Below, in pieces: positions 1 through 11,902 of a stretch of DNA of 64,000 bases. How positions within the stretch are numbered: position 1 is the first letter of the stretch; each line of letters opens with the position of its first letter. The notes beneath the pieces were generated by a model. The model did no database searches. It saw only the letters and a list, made by a program, of their open reading frames with translations, and was not told where the DNA came from. Position numbers and translations under genes: made by a program. Source of the stretch: Lineus longissimus (Eukaryota > Nemertea > Pilidiophora > Heteronemertea > Lineidae); assembly GCF_910592395.1 (NCBI RefSeq), contig NC_088318.1:1364001-1428000 (forward strand). The letters run 5' to 3'.

Positions 1-37
1 CCTCCGAGTAAATTTTTCCAATGTATTGATATTTCAG

Positions 38-3000
38 AAGCAGCACAGATGTATGTGAAGATCTTCAGTGACATTGACCGTCTGCCTGAACTATACAAAT
101 ACTACCATAAATGCCATAAGGTAATGTCTTATCATATAGAGTCACATCCAGTGTCGAGTGGTCCCAGTCCAACCTTACTGGTAGAACGTCTCAAGCTGAC
201 CTAGAGTGTGTTTTGACCCCATTGCCACCCCTGCAGTTGTTATGAAAGCAAAAGATAGGACAGAAGGGTGACTTGCCACAGCTTCTTTGTATTTTTGAAG
301 TAGATATCTCTGATATTAACGCCAATGTTGTTCATTTTCCCAGAGTGCACTTCTCCAGTCATGGCGGACCATCATGGAGAGTAACCCAGATGACACGTTG
401 ATAGAATGGCTGCCGGAGTTTTATGATCTGTTGCTCACAACATGGCACACACAGGTGAGATGAACAGTTCAGAGAATTTGTGAAAGCTGTCAAGCAGAAC
501 TTGCTTGCCACCATGAAAGAGACTGATCGGGTGGGGCTGTAGAATAGAGATTAAGGTACCTACATCATGTAACTTGGGTTCTATAACTTGTATCTGGAGA
601 ATTTTCAGGGTTTAACTGAAGTTTAAGATGAGGAGAGCATATTTTTCTTTACCTATGTAAAGAGAGGAAAGTTGTCTCAATGTGTTACTGTCCATGGCCT
701 CATCTCAATCACCAAGAACAGAGGGTTCGACTGAGAATTTGGGGAATCAAGAAGAGGAAGTTGTATGGAATTGTTGCCTAAAAAGATGCCTATCTTCCAT
801 TGATAGTGTAGTTTGTAGTGTAGGCTTCTGTCCAAACAAGAAATCTCACTGACAACCTCCCTCTCTTCCAGATCAAGTGGTGTTCCCAGGTGTTTGAGGA
901 GCCGGTGCAGATCGTGTGTGACCTACTGGCCGAAACATTGAAAGGCCTCGACCCTTCTTTGCCTCATACAATAGTGGAATATCTTCAGAACGGACAGAAT
1001 ACTTTACTCTGTCTTATTGAGTTGAAACAGGTAATCGTCAGGCTGAATCATTCTTTTTTCTGTTTGTCTTTGCAGGAAAGCTTTCAAGCTGACATTGTCC
1101 ACAAACCCATACTGATGTTACACTAGTCCAGGTTCTTTACATAATGCAGCTACTCTACATTAAACATCAGACTTCACAAGCTAAATTTGCAGCCAAATAT
1201 GTACACTTGATTTTTGTCCAAATGAGGGGACACATTAGCTGACATGGGTTACGATTGTTATTCCTTGTATCACTGTTTGATATCAGAGAAGATTCTCCTT
1301 GACTTGTTAGTTGTTCATTTCAGATATCTGATCGATTTGCGAAGAGTATAGAATCAGCCATTGACTCCTACACAAATGGTAGGTGTGACCGCTAGAAAGA
1401 TCGTACTAGCATTGTTCGAGTTCTCACAGACAAAAGATACATTGCACTATCTAACATAATTTGATTGATATCTTATAAAAGCACTTTTTCATGGCCAGGT
1501 TCTTGTTCAAAGTGCTTTGTCATCCCAGAGTTTTCTAGGAATGTTAAGGAGCAGCTAAAAATTGCTCACCTAACCTTTGAACTGCAACAAGAAACCACTA
1601 AGTAACTCAGATGAGAGTCAGACCCATGACCTCTTGGTTAGCCCACTCTAACCTCTACGCTACTGTGTAAATCCTGGCGTTTCATGGTTCTGTTCTTCTC
1701 CCAGGCAACATGTCTCAGTCCTGCGTTGACAGCCTCGCTGTTTCAATCTACCTCCCATACAGAAGATACATCACCAAGTACGGCGCATTCGAGGACAAGA
1801 CGCTCAATGACGAACTCGATAATATACAGGTGGACCATGATGAAATCATTGACAGTGTGAGACTGTTGGGGGAGTCGGTGGGAAAGCTGTTCAGTGCTGC
1901 TGAGGAGGTAAGTGCTAGTTGGTCAGTTCACTGCAGTCTTTGTTTGGAGTCTTATAGCTGTGAGATTACCTGCGTGTTTCCCCTACCACAAAGATATGAT
2001 ATGATCAATGAATCGGGCAAGATTCCTGGTGTTATGGAGTTGGCAGGTACACAAGTAGTCATCTTCTTGCATGACCAGTGTAGCCAGATGTTATGGCCAT
2101 CTGCAGGCTGTCCTTCTGTAACCTAACTTCAGACTAGTTGTGAGGTGATCTAATGTCCATGGTATAATCTCCGGAGGTGTTTATGAATATGTTGTCAGTT
2201 TCAATTGTTATTATATTACAGGCCAATGAAAGATGTATGAAATTCGCCAATGGTTGTGGCTACCCAGACCTCTTACAAGCTGTCGAGGCTTACCTGAAAA
2301 ACTATGTCAAAGAATTCCGTCGTGTTCTCGTCAATTTGAGGGAGAAATGTAAATTAGACGCGCCAGGTGACCACGAAGACTGGTCACTCTTCCAACATTC
2401 CTTACGCATCATTCAAACATGTGGTAGGTGCAGTCAGCCAGCATCATTTTGATTTTATTTGTCAGATGCAGTTGGCACTTTATGATTAAAATGTAAGTGC
2501 ACAGGTTTTTGAAATTGGTCCAAAATCGAAATACAGTACTTAAAAACTGGCTTATTTAAGAGAAATTTTGGGGGGATTCAACTACTTTTTGACAATTCCC
2601 TGAAGAAAAAAACAATATCTCAGATTTTCAGTAGAAATGTTTTTTCATCTATTTTTGGGGGGAGGGGTTGAGACGATCTCTCACCTTTGAAATTCTTTCT
2701 CCACGCAGGTGATCTTATTCTTCATACAGAGGAATATGACCAGAACCTTATCAGCAACATATTGAATTCAATCGGCAAGCATTATCATCCGTCATCGCCT
2801 GTCAAGACAGAAACAACCAGGTAAGTTGTTTTGGGGAATGAGGGCTCGTACATGAATTTTGAGAATGAAGAATCGGATTGTTTTGGAAAATAAGGGAAGA
2901 AGGGATTGCCAGTGTTGGTTTCCCCCTACAGTACAAATGGCCCGAATATTCTCTAAGAGCCACTAATGAGTTAAGGTAGCTGACGTGCTCTCAACTCAAT

Positions 3001-4494
3001 ATTTTAGGCAGTGTTTATGTTGTGCTTGCAGATCAAAATGGAATCCATTCCATGATGCAAAGTATCTGCTCCTCGAGAGCCAGGAGGATCAACTTGCTGT
3101 GGAATCTCTGCTGGAGAAGCTGGAAGAAGGTGACGCTCCTTGCGTCCTGCCAGATGTGATGAAGCACATGTGTAAACTGAGTGAAGAGGTTCACCGTTTC
3201 GCATTTGATATTGTCTTTCATCAGCTGAAGGAGCATCTCGTATCCCTCGCTCATATGGAGGTATGTACGAGATATTGTAGTTATGATAAACACGTAAATA
3301 ATCCACGTACTGGCCATGGTGACTTCTCCATTCTTGTACGTTGCAGAGATAGGCAAAACTTGTGAAGTCAACTGACTCTCTCTTTTTTCCCTTCACTTCC
3401 TGATGTGGTTCAGGGTTACACATGTTTATCACCAAACTATTTCTCATCAATTTGCAGACTTGGACCTCCCAAAGTGCGGGTGGTGCACTGACGTCAGACC
3501 TGCCAACCTTCAGTTTATCGCCACAAGAATACATCACCAAGATTGGTCAGTACCTGATGACGTTACCACAGCAACTGGAGCCGTTCACGATGGAGGACAA
3601 CCCAGCAATCATCGCAGCGCTGAAACATGGCAAGCTGCCCTTTACAGATGAACAAGGTTAGTCTGTCACTGTCTTGACCTCGGTAATGTCTTTGGGATTA
3701 AATGTGCGATGAGATGAAACAACACCAGTCCACATATTTTGTGGCTCTTTCCAAATCGTCAAGATGAGCCTTGGCTGTACACAAAGTACAAGATGATGAG
3801 AATTTGCAAAGTTTTCACAGCCGGTCTATCGACATCATCCCCTGTCTTTCAGAACTACCTGCGCACATCGCCGACTTATGGCTCGAGTCTATTGCGCGAG
3901 GGACGATGCATACATACTGTGAGGAGATCTTAAAGATACGTGAATTATCACCTCACGCTACAAGACAGCTGAGAACGGATGTTGGTAAGTTGACTAGATA
4001 CGGATGCCATTCTGTTGTGTTGGCGTGATCAGCGGAATGGAGACAGTATTCTGGTGAAAAGGAGATATTGAATAATGGGTGCAACAAAGAGATTTCTGAC
4101 AGTTTTGTCCTTAGAAAAGTCGTGGTTGCCACTGCAGTTGTTTCTTCAAGATCTTTGAGGGATCTTCACCCTAACATTGTAAAAGAAGACCTGGTTTTTA
4201 TCCCCTGTCTTGGCAAATTATAACGGTGATGCCGATATTCTAAAGACTTTCAAAAGGATATGCTTGTCCATTGTTGTAATAGTCAGAACTTTCCTCTCAG
4301 TATGTTATCACATTGACATTCCAGATTACCTTTGTAATGTCCTCGACGATCTGGATCTCCACGCCTCGGAGACGATGAAGAACCTGGCCTCACTCCTGAA
4401 AACCGACCAAGAGAACTACGGCGAAGCATCAGAGAAGATGCCTCGGCGGCTAGTTAGTGCTGTAGCTGAGATGAGGGGCATCAAGCTGGACTGA
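38..4494 (+). CDS. COG7: COG7, conserved oligomeric Golgi complex subunit 7 (5' end outside window)
   Basis: COG7 is a lobe-B subunit of the COG tether, which acts in retrograde vesicle traffic within the Golgi and keeps glycosylation enzymes in place. Eleven coding exons can be read: 38-120, 344-454, 872-1030, 1324-1378, 1705-1907, 2222-2423, 2709-2820, 3032-3260, 3458-3656, 3853-3984 and 4325-4494 (TGA). All have AG/GT borders and matching phases and give about 550 residues. Family-typical stretches are [20 protein letters not shown] near the start, then [33 protein letters not shown], and near the C terminus LARGT-type and [14 protein letters not shown] segments. The human protein has about 770 residues, so the first third lies to the left of the window. 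I see no frameshift or internal stop. The order of conserved blocks agrees with human COG7 as I remember it, so the call is firm. Confidence 0.95.
1605..1665 (-). mobile_element. Possible tRNA-derived SINE fragment
   Basis: The minus strand reads 'gtagcgtagaggttagagtg' followed by 'catgggtctgactctc', resembling tRNA boxes. It is in a COG7 intron. Confidence 0.35.
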
Positions 4495-5880
4495 TGGACC
4501 ATTGGTGGTGGGAGCAGGGACATCATTGCCAATTCATTCAAGTTACAATTGGTGCCTGGCACTATGAAAATGGCCGAGTCAGTTTGGTTACATACACTTG
4601 TAGATGCGCGTAGTCAGTGCAGCAATAGAAATAATGATGTCTTTGAGTTACCAAGAGAGACATAAAAAGTTGAACTGATCGATAGAGGTTGTCCTGTGTG
4701 CTGTCAGTCTCAGGCTGTCTTTGCTGTCCTACTTATAATGTTTACTAAGTAAGTAAGAGGATAAAAGGTACATTGTTGAGGCAAAGATTATCTACAATTA
4801 CATGTAGTTACCTTCATGTTTGTGTGTGAATTCTGCAACCCATTGTGCTGCTGTGTATTTATTGTAAATAGAATAATAATATTATCTGATAACTTATCAA
4901 AAACTTTCGTGAGATTGTGCTGGAACATCCGTCCTGTACATAATGATCTGTCTCTCAAGAAGGCAGAAGGTTTCATGCCAAGTTGTGGTATTAGAACTCA
5001 CCAAGGAATCGCATGGTTAATCACTCAACTCTTCATCGAATGAGGAACAATGCTCCAAGGCTTTACAGATTAACCCACATGAGTCTTACATTGATGACTT
5101 GACATGTAATCTCCAGCATACAGGCGGAAAAGACCGAGACCCATTGCCCCAGACTAAGATTTCCATCAATTCTGAGAAAGATCCTTCTCAACATACTGAA
5201 TTGCCTTGGGCCTGGCAACTCTTCCTGCCAGTTATCAATTCTGTGGTCTTTCCAGCAAGTTGTTGTGACATCTCCTCCTGGTCTTGACAGTTGGTTTAGA
5301 GCGTCTCAAGGTTGTGCAAGAATCCTGGTAGTGACTTTTTCAGAGTAGCCTGTCTCCTAGAAGAGACAAGTAAAGAGTTCTCTAGGTTATGACTGTCTCC
5401 TGGTTGTGACCAGAGCAGTTGATCCTCCATGTTGAAGCAAATGAGGAGTTCTCAAGATCGTGACTGTCTCCTGGCTGTAACTATTACAGACTAGTAGAGA
5501 CAAGCTGAAATCTCTTGGTTTTGATTGTCTCCTGGTAGCGACTATTGCAGAGTAGCCTGGCCTCCATGTTGAGACAAGTGAGGTTCTCCAGGTTGCGACT
5601 GCCTTCTGGTAGTGACTATTGCAGAGCAGCCTTACCTCCTGAAGGACGCAGGTTGAGAGTTCTCTAGGTTTTTGATCTTCCTCGGTTGTTGGCCAAAGCC
5701 ATATTTTACAACTCACAACAACAGACCTAACAGGAATGTTGTCTGAAGGGACCCAACCCTTGGGGTAGTTCCAAAGCCAGTTATAACAATGGGAGGAACT
5801 GAAGATGGCCCAGGATGTTAGGCCGGACCAGACAGTTAACCAAGCACCTCCCCTGTACAGTCTCAATAAACTACATCAAT
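4495..5880 (+). other. COG7 3' UTR
   Basis: No coding exon is seen after the COG7 stop. AATAAA stands at 5865-5870 and probably ends the transcript near 5885. The stretch holds the degenerate minisatellite listed separately. ORFs in it are short and unlike any family I know. Confidence 0.6.
5325..5690 (+). repeat. Degenerate minisatellite, about 65-78 bp unit, roughly 5 copies
   Basis: Blocks of the form 'tattgcagagtagcct', 'gagttctctaggtt' and 'gactgtctcctggt' recur about five times with many substitutions and small indels. It lies in the presumed COG7 3' UTR. The copies are too diverged for an exact unit length by eye. Confidence 0.75.
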
Positions 5881-7438
5881 GAAACAAAACGCAAGTTTTC
5901 AAAAGCATCGACTTTAATAATATACATATACAAATTCTACCCGACAAGTATCTAGGCTAGAGTAACTATGATTATGTGGGTTAGAACAAGTTATTAACTT
6001 TTTATACCTAGAGGGGAGCGCAAAGGCCAAGGAAACAGCAGAAATAAGCTTGGGAAGCAAGCAGGGAGTTTCCTGAAAATGCAGGGACAATAAATAACTT
6101 ACTCTGAATGCATGCCTATCCTAACAAATAGAAATGACATCATTCCTATGTCTGCTGTTGGGTGTTAAAATGTCTCCCCCTCAAAGATTGAAAAAGGTCC
6201 GACCCAATGGAACTGTCCTAAAACTATCGACAGAGACAATAATATCGGTAAGCCTACTTTACAGCACCACAAATTAAATGTTGAACACCTATTACAATTT
6301 TGCATATTTTGATACTACAAGTTTGATTCAGATTTGGACAAGGACCTAAATCTCTTTAACACCACCTTGATCTCTCAGTAGTTAACAAACGCTATGCCAT
6401 TTCGGTTCGTTCTTTTCAAGGGCGTTTAGTCAACAGAGATAATTCCACCATTAAATCGGACATATTTCACCAGCTGATGTTGCACAATGTGAAGTTCATG
6501 TCATGTCCTGTCACTGCCAGATGTTAAGAGCGATCTGTAGACTTGAGAAGAAGTAAGTTGGATGATCAATCATCAGACACAAGGTCATCCAAGGTCATGA
6601 TGCTTCGAGTTGTTTACATGTAAAGCATAATCTGCATAGAAAGTAACGTGGTACACGTACCAACTAAGAATACTGAACCATAAGGTAAGGTGATACAGTT
6701 ATAGCCCTGGTACACTTACGTCAAAATGTGCGTACTTCCAGCTGTTTTATACACTGTGGGGGCTATGAATGTACCACTTTAAGTTACAGAAAGTCTATTG
6801 CACTTAACAAATACACAATTACTAACAGAGAACTTTCATTCTACAACAGACATGATATAATGGATCCATAACTCGTCAGATCTTCTAAATTCGTATTCCT
6901 AAAGAATAGGTTTTAGCCCGACTAAGGGTGTGGGGGGTTTCCCCATCAAAATGTTCGGTCTGAGACAGTCATTACAAAGCCAACACTGATAATAACGAAC
7001 AACCATGGGTACTAGTTCTATATCTAAGATGCTCTAGTGTAAGAAATTCTCAAACTCTACACAAGTTATCATTAAATGCTATCCATGCCATCATAAAAAA
7101 TAGGAATACTATAGAATATGAAATAACTCTGCCTATCTTTGGATTCCTGTATATGGGGTACACAAACTTTTAAGATCACCTTTTAGGGATGCATGGACAT
7201 GCAACCAGTTTTCATCATTCATTGGACACTTCAAGAGTTGAATACATTCACTTCATACCCTGTTCACTATGTTCAACACCAGACTCTTTGCGAAACCCGC
7301 TTTCATTATCAGTTGGTGTAATTTGAAATGTCCCGTCCCCCCCCATCAACAGCTTACCGATGGACTTCAGATATTTTGGCAGAAATATTCTCAAGAATTC
7401 CTCTACAAGGTGAACGAAGCACTCTTGTATCAAAATAA

Positions 7439-7460
7439 ATATATATATATATATATATAA
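7439..7460. repeat. TA dinucleotide microsatellite
   Basis: About ten TA repeats in the presumed 3' UTR of the MARVEL gene. Confidence 0.9.
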
Positions 7461-7760
7461 CAATCAGTACAATATACATGTCGACAATAATAAGTGATGT
7501 ACAAATTGCCCCGAAAAGATGAATGGACTCAAAGACCAATCTGATTGATTCAGACCTAAAATCCTCCAGCCAGGGTCGATTTGATTGGAATCGCTGAGGA
7601 TTGAACAGGTATCTTGAAGTTGTAGGACTAAACGAATTTGGGGACTTAGGCCTATTCACTCTCACAAGCTCAATGTGCAAAAGAACCATCAATATGTTAT
7701 TTCATTTTACAAGAACAGGCCGCAGCCAAGAGTTGTCAGAAGATCATTCACATGAGACTG

Positions 7761-7914
7761 CAGTAAATAGACAAGATCGTCTCTGTTATAAACAGAGGTG
7801 TCCGGATTAAAGAGGTCAAATTCAATGGAAATGATCAATCTTCAACCAAATACGGCATCCTTTATAGAGAGGGTGTCCTTGATACAGAGGTATCCGCTAA
7901 GGGATGTTCCACTG
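7761..7914. mobile_element. MITE-like element, copy 1 (about 154 bp)
   Basis: It is related to the element at 54394-54544. Both have 'aggtgtcc', 'ggtcaaatt.aatgga', 'ctttatagagag' and a 3' end reading 'gttccactg'. The right end is the reverse complement of the family left end (CAGT.GAACCTC), as in short non-autonomous DNA transposons. The left end here is diverged. Confidence 0.6.
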
Positions 7915-8637
7915 CACTGCATAATGTATCATGATTCTGACCAACTTGAGCCGAAACATAGTACTTATACATTTGTGGACACTTCTAGTCAACTATCATC
8001 AAAATATCAATGTACAATCATGTGTATTAGAACAACCTAGTATAAAACTATACAAACATTTAATCATTAAGACCCAGTTATTTTTGTTACGCCCACATTC
8101 AAACTGAGGGCCCAATGCTATTCTGTTAACAATCAAACATTAAAGATAAACACCTATTCATTTACCAGTGTAACACTTGGTGCACTAAGTACTGTCTTCA
8201 AATTACGGTACTCTTCTGTCAAAAAATGAGCACAAAACTAAAGTAAACGTTAAAATGAAGATGTTCAAAAATGTCAAATATGGCCACTAACTTTTATTCG
8301 ATGTTTTATTTTCGTGGATTTCGCGGAAAAATTGGCGAAAATAAAAATAACATTTTTAATTCGATACACTGAAAGGAGGTTTTTAATCCATTAAATCATA
8401 AAATCTGAACTTTTTTCTTAAAATTTTTTCAAATTGCAAAAACAAATAGGCGCAATAATTCTCAGTATTCTGGAATCTGATGTTGCTGGTTTTGGGGGTC
8501 AGATTCAGTCTGAGAGGATGACTGAGTACATCTGACGAACAGGATTGGCTGTATGAGGTGAACACGGATAAGTCTAGGATGATACTGAACAAAGAGACAT
8601 GGCCATCCTTAGCACTAATTCATATGACAACAATGAT

Positions 8638-11600
8638 CTAGTACTGTGCCGTCTCCACCGTTGTGACAGTTGTGGTAGTCGTTGCTTGCGTACTCTCGGT
8701 CCTTCCGACAGGACTTCCCGCCGCACGCCATGTCCTGAACATCAAAAAGGCATCAACACCATAGACGCCAGCGGCGGCAAATGCAAAGAACTGAAAGAGC
8801 GAAAGAAAGCTTTGTATGCGTTGGCATAATTTGGAAAGGCACAGCACGCAAAAAATCTTAAATAGCTGAGAAAAGCTGTCAGCATTTTGCTTTAAAAGTG
8901 CCTTACCTTGGTCATGCCTTGTCCGATTCAGGAAAATTTATTATTTTTAGATACTTCAGACATCGAAGTTTCAGATTAAATATAACATTCTGTTTACCTC
9001 CTACATTTTCTGTGCAAAATCACCACAAAGCTGAGTATCATTTTCTCGTGAAATAAAGTAAAACGCCCAAATGTTACAACATCTGTAAGAAAGTCAAGAC
9101 AGAGATTACGTTGATATACTCACAGCGGCCGCACCCGATGCTGGGGAGATATAAGTGCCGGCAAACGCGGCACACACGATGGCCGTGATAACGTACAGGG
9201 CTGCATAGATCACAAAATAGGCAAACTCCTACAATCAAAGAGAAATAACGTGACAATCTAAGGGATAAATCGTTTACAAGTCTTTTTTAGTTTTTAGATT
9301 CGTACTAAGGAGTCCCATCTGCTGAGTTCGTGGGTTTAGACACACCCATTCCTCATGGATATAACCATGAAGCTATTTATGATAGCTCCACATCATGATA
9401 TGACCAAGTGGGCTTTCGCACAATCCCTTTAAGCATAGGGCTCTTGTCTTCATTGCCCTACATCATTCATTGAGCTGATCATTTTTATCCCCTGTTCCAT
9501 ATTCCACCAAATTCTTTTAATAAACCACCAAAGGGTTAATTGGGATAAAATGACAGGCAGTATCCTTTCACGTGGCCATTAGAATAAAAGACAGTTAGGG
9601 AAGACTGTGTATGTGCGTTGGTACAATGGAGCTATAATGAAAACAGATGCCATACAGCACACATACAGCACACAATCACAACATGAATATCAGGCTCCTG
9701 GTGTGTTCATGGCTATTAATTAATACACAAGCACGAGAAAAATAAGACGATATACGGTGTAGTAGTATTCAAGAGATTAGAAGAGGTTTTATTGACGATG
9801 TGATAAAAACTGGAACTGGATCCCTGGACGTTATTGTCAAGAACTAAACTCCATATAGCAGCGTTATGCTTTGATTTAGGAGCAGGCAACTATAGAAAAC
9901 TGGAGCAAGAGCAACTATCAATATCATCCCAAAAGAAACGTCTTATTCTGGAATAACTGGACATGATTCACTTTTCTTCAGACTATGCTCTACTGTGACA
10001 ATGTACAAGTGTGGCAAGCCCCAAGCTGTGCACTCAACCCGCTTGTATAGTTACTAGAGCAAGAGGAAATGCTCTTGAATTTTGAACGAATGTCAAGTTG
10101 CACTGCCACTGTATGTAGAAACACAAATGGACACCAACATGTATGTAGAATGCGGGACTAAAAGAGAGCTTCTCCATTGGCGACTTTGGGCAAAAATAAG
10201 CATTCTTAACCAAGACCAGTAGGAAGCTCAGTTGGTACACTAAACATATGTATTGACAATGTCCTGTATAAACCATGCCTAAGGGCTCTTCAGTCTGTTA
10301 TGTGTCCTGACATATAGTGAATAAACATACCACATGTACAGCAAAACTTCAATGTTTTCACACTGAAACAAAATTTCCTTCCTGCAGAAAGAACTTTCTA
10401 AAAAGCATATCCAAAATGTGGATTACAGAATAACGACTGTTACATGTACTGTCAGGTGTAAAGTGCAGAATAATGCAGTGTTCAGAAGGTTGCTATTTAT
10501 AGTAAATAGTAATGGTAAAGTCATATTGGTAACCAGTAGCCAGGATAAACATTATTGCAGATGAATTTTGCTGATGAAGTCGTCCTATTGAACTCTAAAA
10601 TAAAGTTAATTCCAAAGCATAGAACAACCAGAAAGATAACAAAAAAGACAACAGTAGGAACCACTGACATATCGTTGTCAGCCTTGTGCTCCTCGGTTGA
10701 ATGTGACAACTCTGATTGCTTTTGTACAACTATTACTAAACTATGATAGACAGACACCGCTGGAAAGAGTGTTAGAGAAGAGGAAAACAGGACGGAATGT
10801 GTAATTGTTGAGTTGGTTAAAAACAGGTCTACAATTGTAAAAAAAGCTTTGAGAGTGAGAGGAGAGTTAGAATGGCAGGCATTTCCCAGAGTGTGAGGAG
10901 AGTTCTAAAGTCAGGCACTTCTCAGGGTGCTAGAAAAGTTCTAAAAACTGGAATTTCCCAGAGTTTGAGGAAAGTTATGAAGGTAGGAAGTTCCCACGCC
11001 AAGCAAAGCTCAAGGCCAAATCTAGATCAACTTACAATGACCAGCCAAGGTCCTGGTAAGCGGCTTATCAAATTTGTGATGTGGAATATAAACAGAATTG
11101 CGGTTGTTATGATAGCAGACGCGGCCAAAAATGTTCCCCAGCCGCTGGTTCCTCCTCCGCCTACGATGCACGCACAGCAAATGATGACTATCAGATCTAA
11201 AACCTGAAACATCAATACAAAACATAATGAACACATGCAACATGCAGTCTACTTACAATCATCAACCAAGGCCCAGGCAGACGGTGGATCAGGTTTGTTA
11301 TATGGAATATAAAGAGGATTGCCGTCGTAAACAGCGCCGATCCAGCTAAAAACGACCCCCAGCCTCCAGCCCCGATTAGCATACATATGCAGCATATGAG
11401 TACAATAACATCCAGAGCCTGAAAAAACAATAGCATAGTTGCAAGTTAACACTACGTGGTGCAGAAGTTGACAATATTTCTCGGACAGATACGACATGGT
11501 GAAACTGACATTCTCCATCTATCACAAACAATGTAACTGCTAAGAACATGATTTATCGTTGAAACTCGAACTAAGGAACATAAGCCTGTTTGAATCTGCC

Positions 11601-11902
11601 ATCTGCGAATGTGGTTTCTCTCAACAGGCGCTGGAACACATCCTGGAGGAATGTCCTATGCTCACAGTCTCCCGACTGTTTTGAACGGACCTAGTCAACA
11701 TTTCAAACAGTGCCACCAGGAGGACGAAGCGTTTATGATAAGCCCTGAGGTCCATGGCATAACTCACCATTTCAACAATTTTTAAAATACCGGGAATTGT
11801 TCTGATATACCCCGTATAACATCCCGTTTGCGTGGAGTCTGTGTGTCCACTCTCCACGTGACTTGATGTCTTGGTCTCGTACGTTGTTGGCATGTCTGTC
11901 AT
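8638..11902 (-). CDS. MARVEL-domain four-helix membrane protein, plasmolipin/CMTM type
   Basis: The protein is 184 or 186 residues depending on which copy of exon 2 is used, close to plasmolipin (182). Exons on the minus strand: 11768-11902 (start ATG, 45 residues), 11257-11418 or 11036-11203 (exon 2a or 2b), 9124-9228, and 8638-8790 with the stop. All junctions are phase 0. Helix 1 spans the exon 1/2 joint (KIVEM then ALDVIVLICCICMLIG). Helix 2 is in exon 2 (TTAILFIFHITNLI), helix 3 in exon 3 (FAYFVIYAALYVITAIVCAA) and helix 4 in exon 4 (FFAFAAAGVYGVDAFLMF, then RTW as in plasmolipin). N- and C-terminal tails are Ser/Thr rich and presumably cytosolic. MARVEL proteins work in vesicle traffic and membrane apposition. 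Plasmolipin and CMTM members are hard to tell apart by eye, so I give no symbol. The ATG is the only one that gives a short tail before helix 1. Confidence 0.85.
10872..10995. repeat. Short tandem repeat, 36-bp unit, about 3.5 copies
   Basis: The unit reads like 'tttcccagagtgtgaggagagttctaaagt' with variation. Translated on the plus strand it gives a 12-residue repeat (GISQSVRRVLK, GTSQGARKVLK, GISQSLRKVMK). It lies in the intron downstream of MARVEL exon 2b. The plus ORF runs on antisense through exon 2b, which argues against coding. Confidence 0.7.
11036..11203 (-). CDS. MARVEL gene exon 2b (second alternative)
   Basis: This exon has 168 bp and 56 codons and is phase 0 at both ends. It begins VLDLIVIICC and ends RLPGPWLVI. 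It has two more residues than 2a in the first loop (GGGGTSGWG against GAGGWG). The acceptor is tgtttcag and the donor gtaagt. Only 53 bases (11204-11256) separate it from exon 2a, which would make splicing 2a to 2b difficult and favour exclusive use. Confidence 0.85.
11257..11418 (-). CDS. MARVEL gene exon 2a (first alternative)
   Basis: This exon has 162 bp and 54 codons, is phase 0 at both ends, and encodes helices 1-2. It begins ALDVIVLICC and ends RLPGPWLMI. The acceptor is ttttttcag and the donor gtaagt. It is homologous to exon 2b just downstream, with TTAILFIFHITNLI identical in both. A transcript should contain only one of the two, because the protein needs one copy of these helices. 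Confidence 0.85.

Larger units (their letters stand above)
5885..8637 (-). other. Long 3' UTR of the MARVEL gene (inferred)
   Basis: No coding exon is recognisable on either strand. ATTAAA on the minus strand at 5913-5918 could end the transcript, facing the COG7 signal. The stretch holds a TA run at 7440-7460 and the inverted-repeat element at 7761-7914. The UTR length of about 2.7 kb is inferred only from the lack of other genes. Confidence 0.4.
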
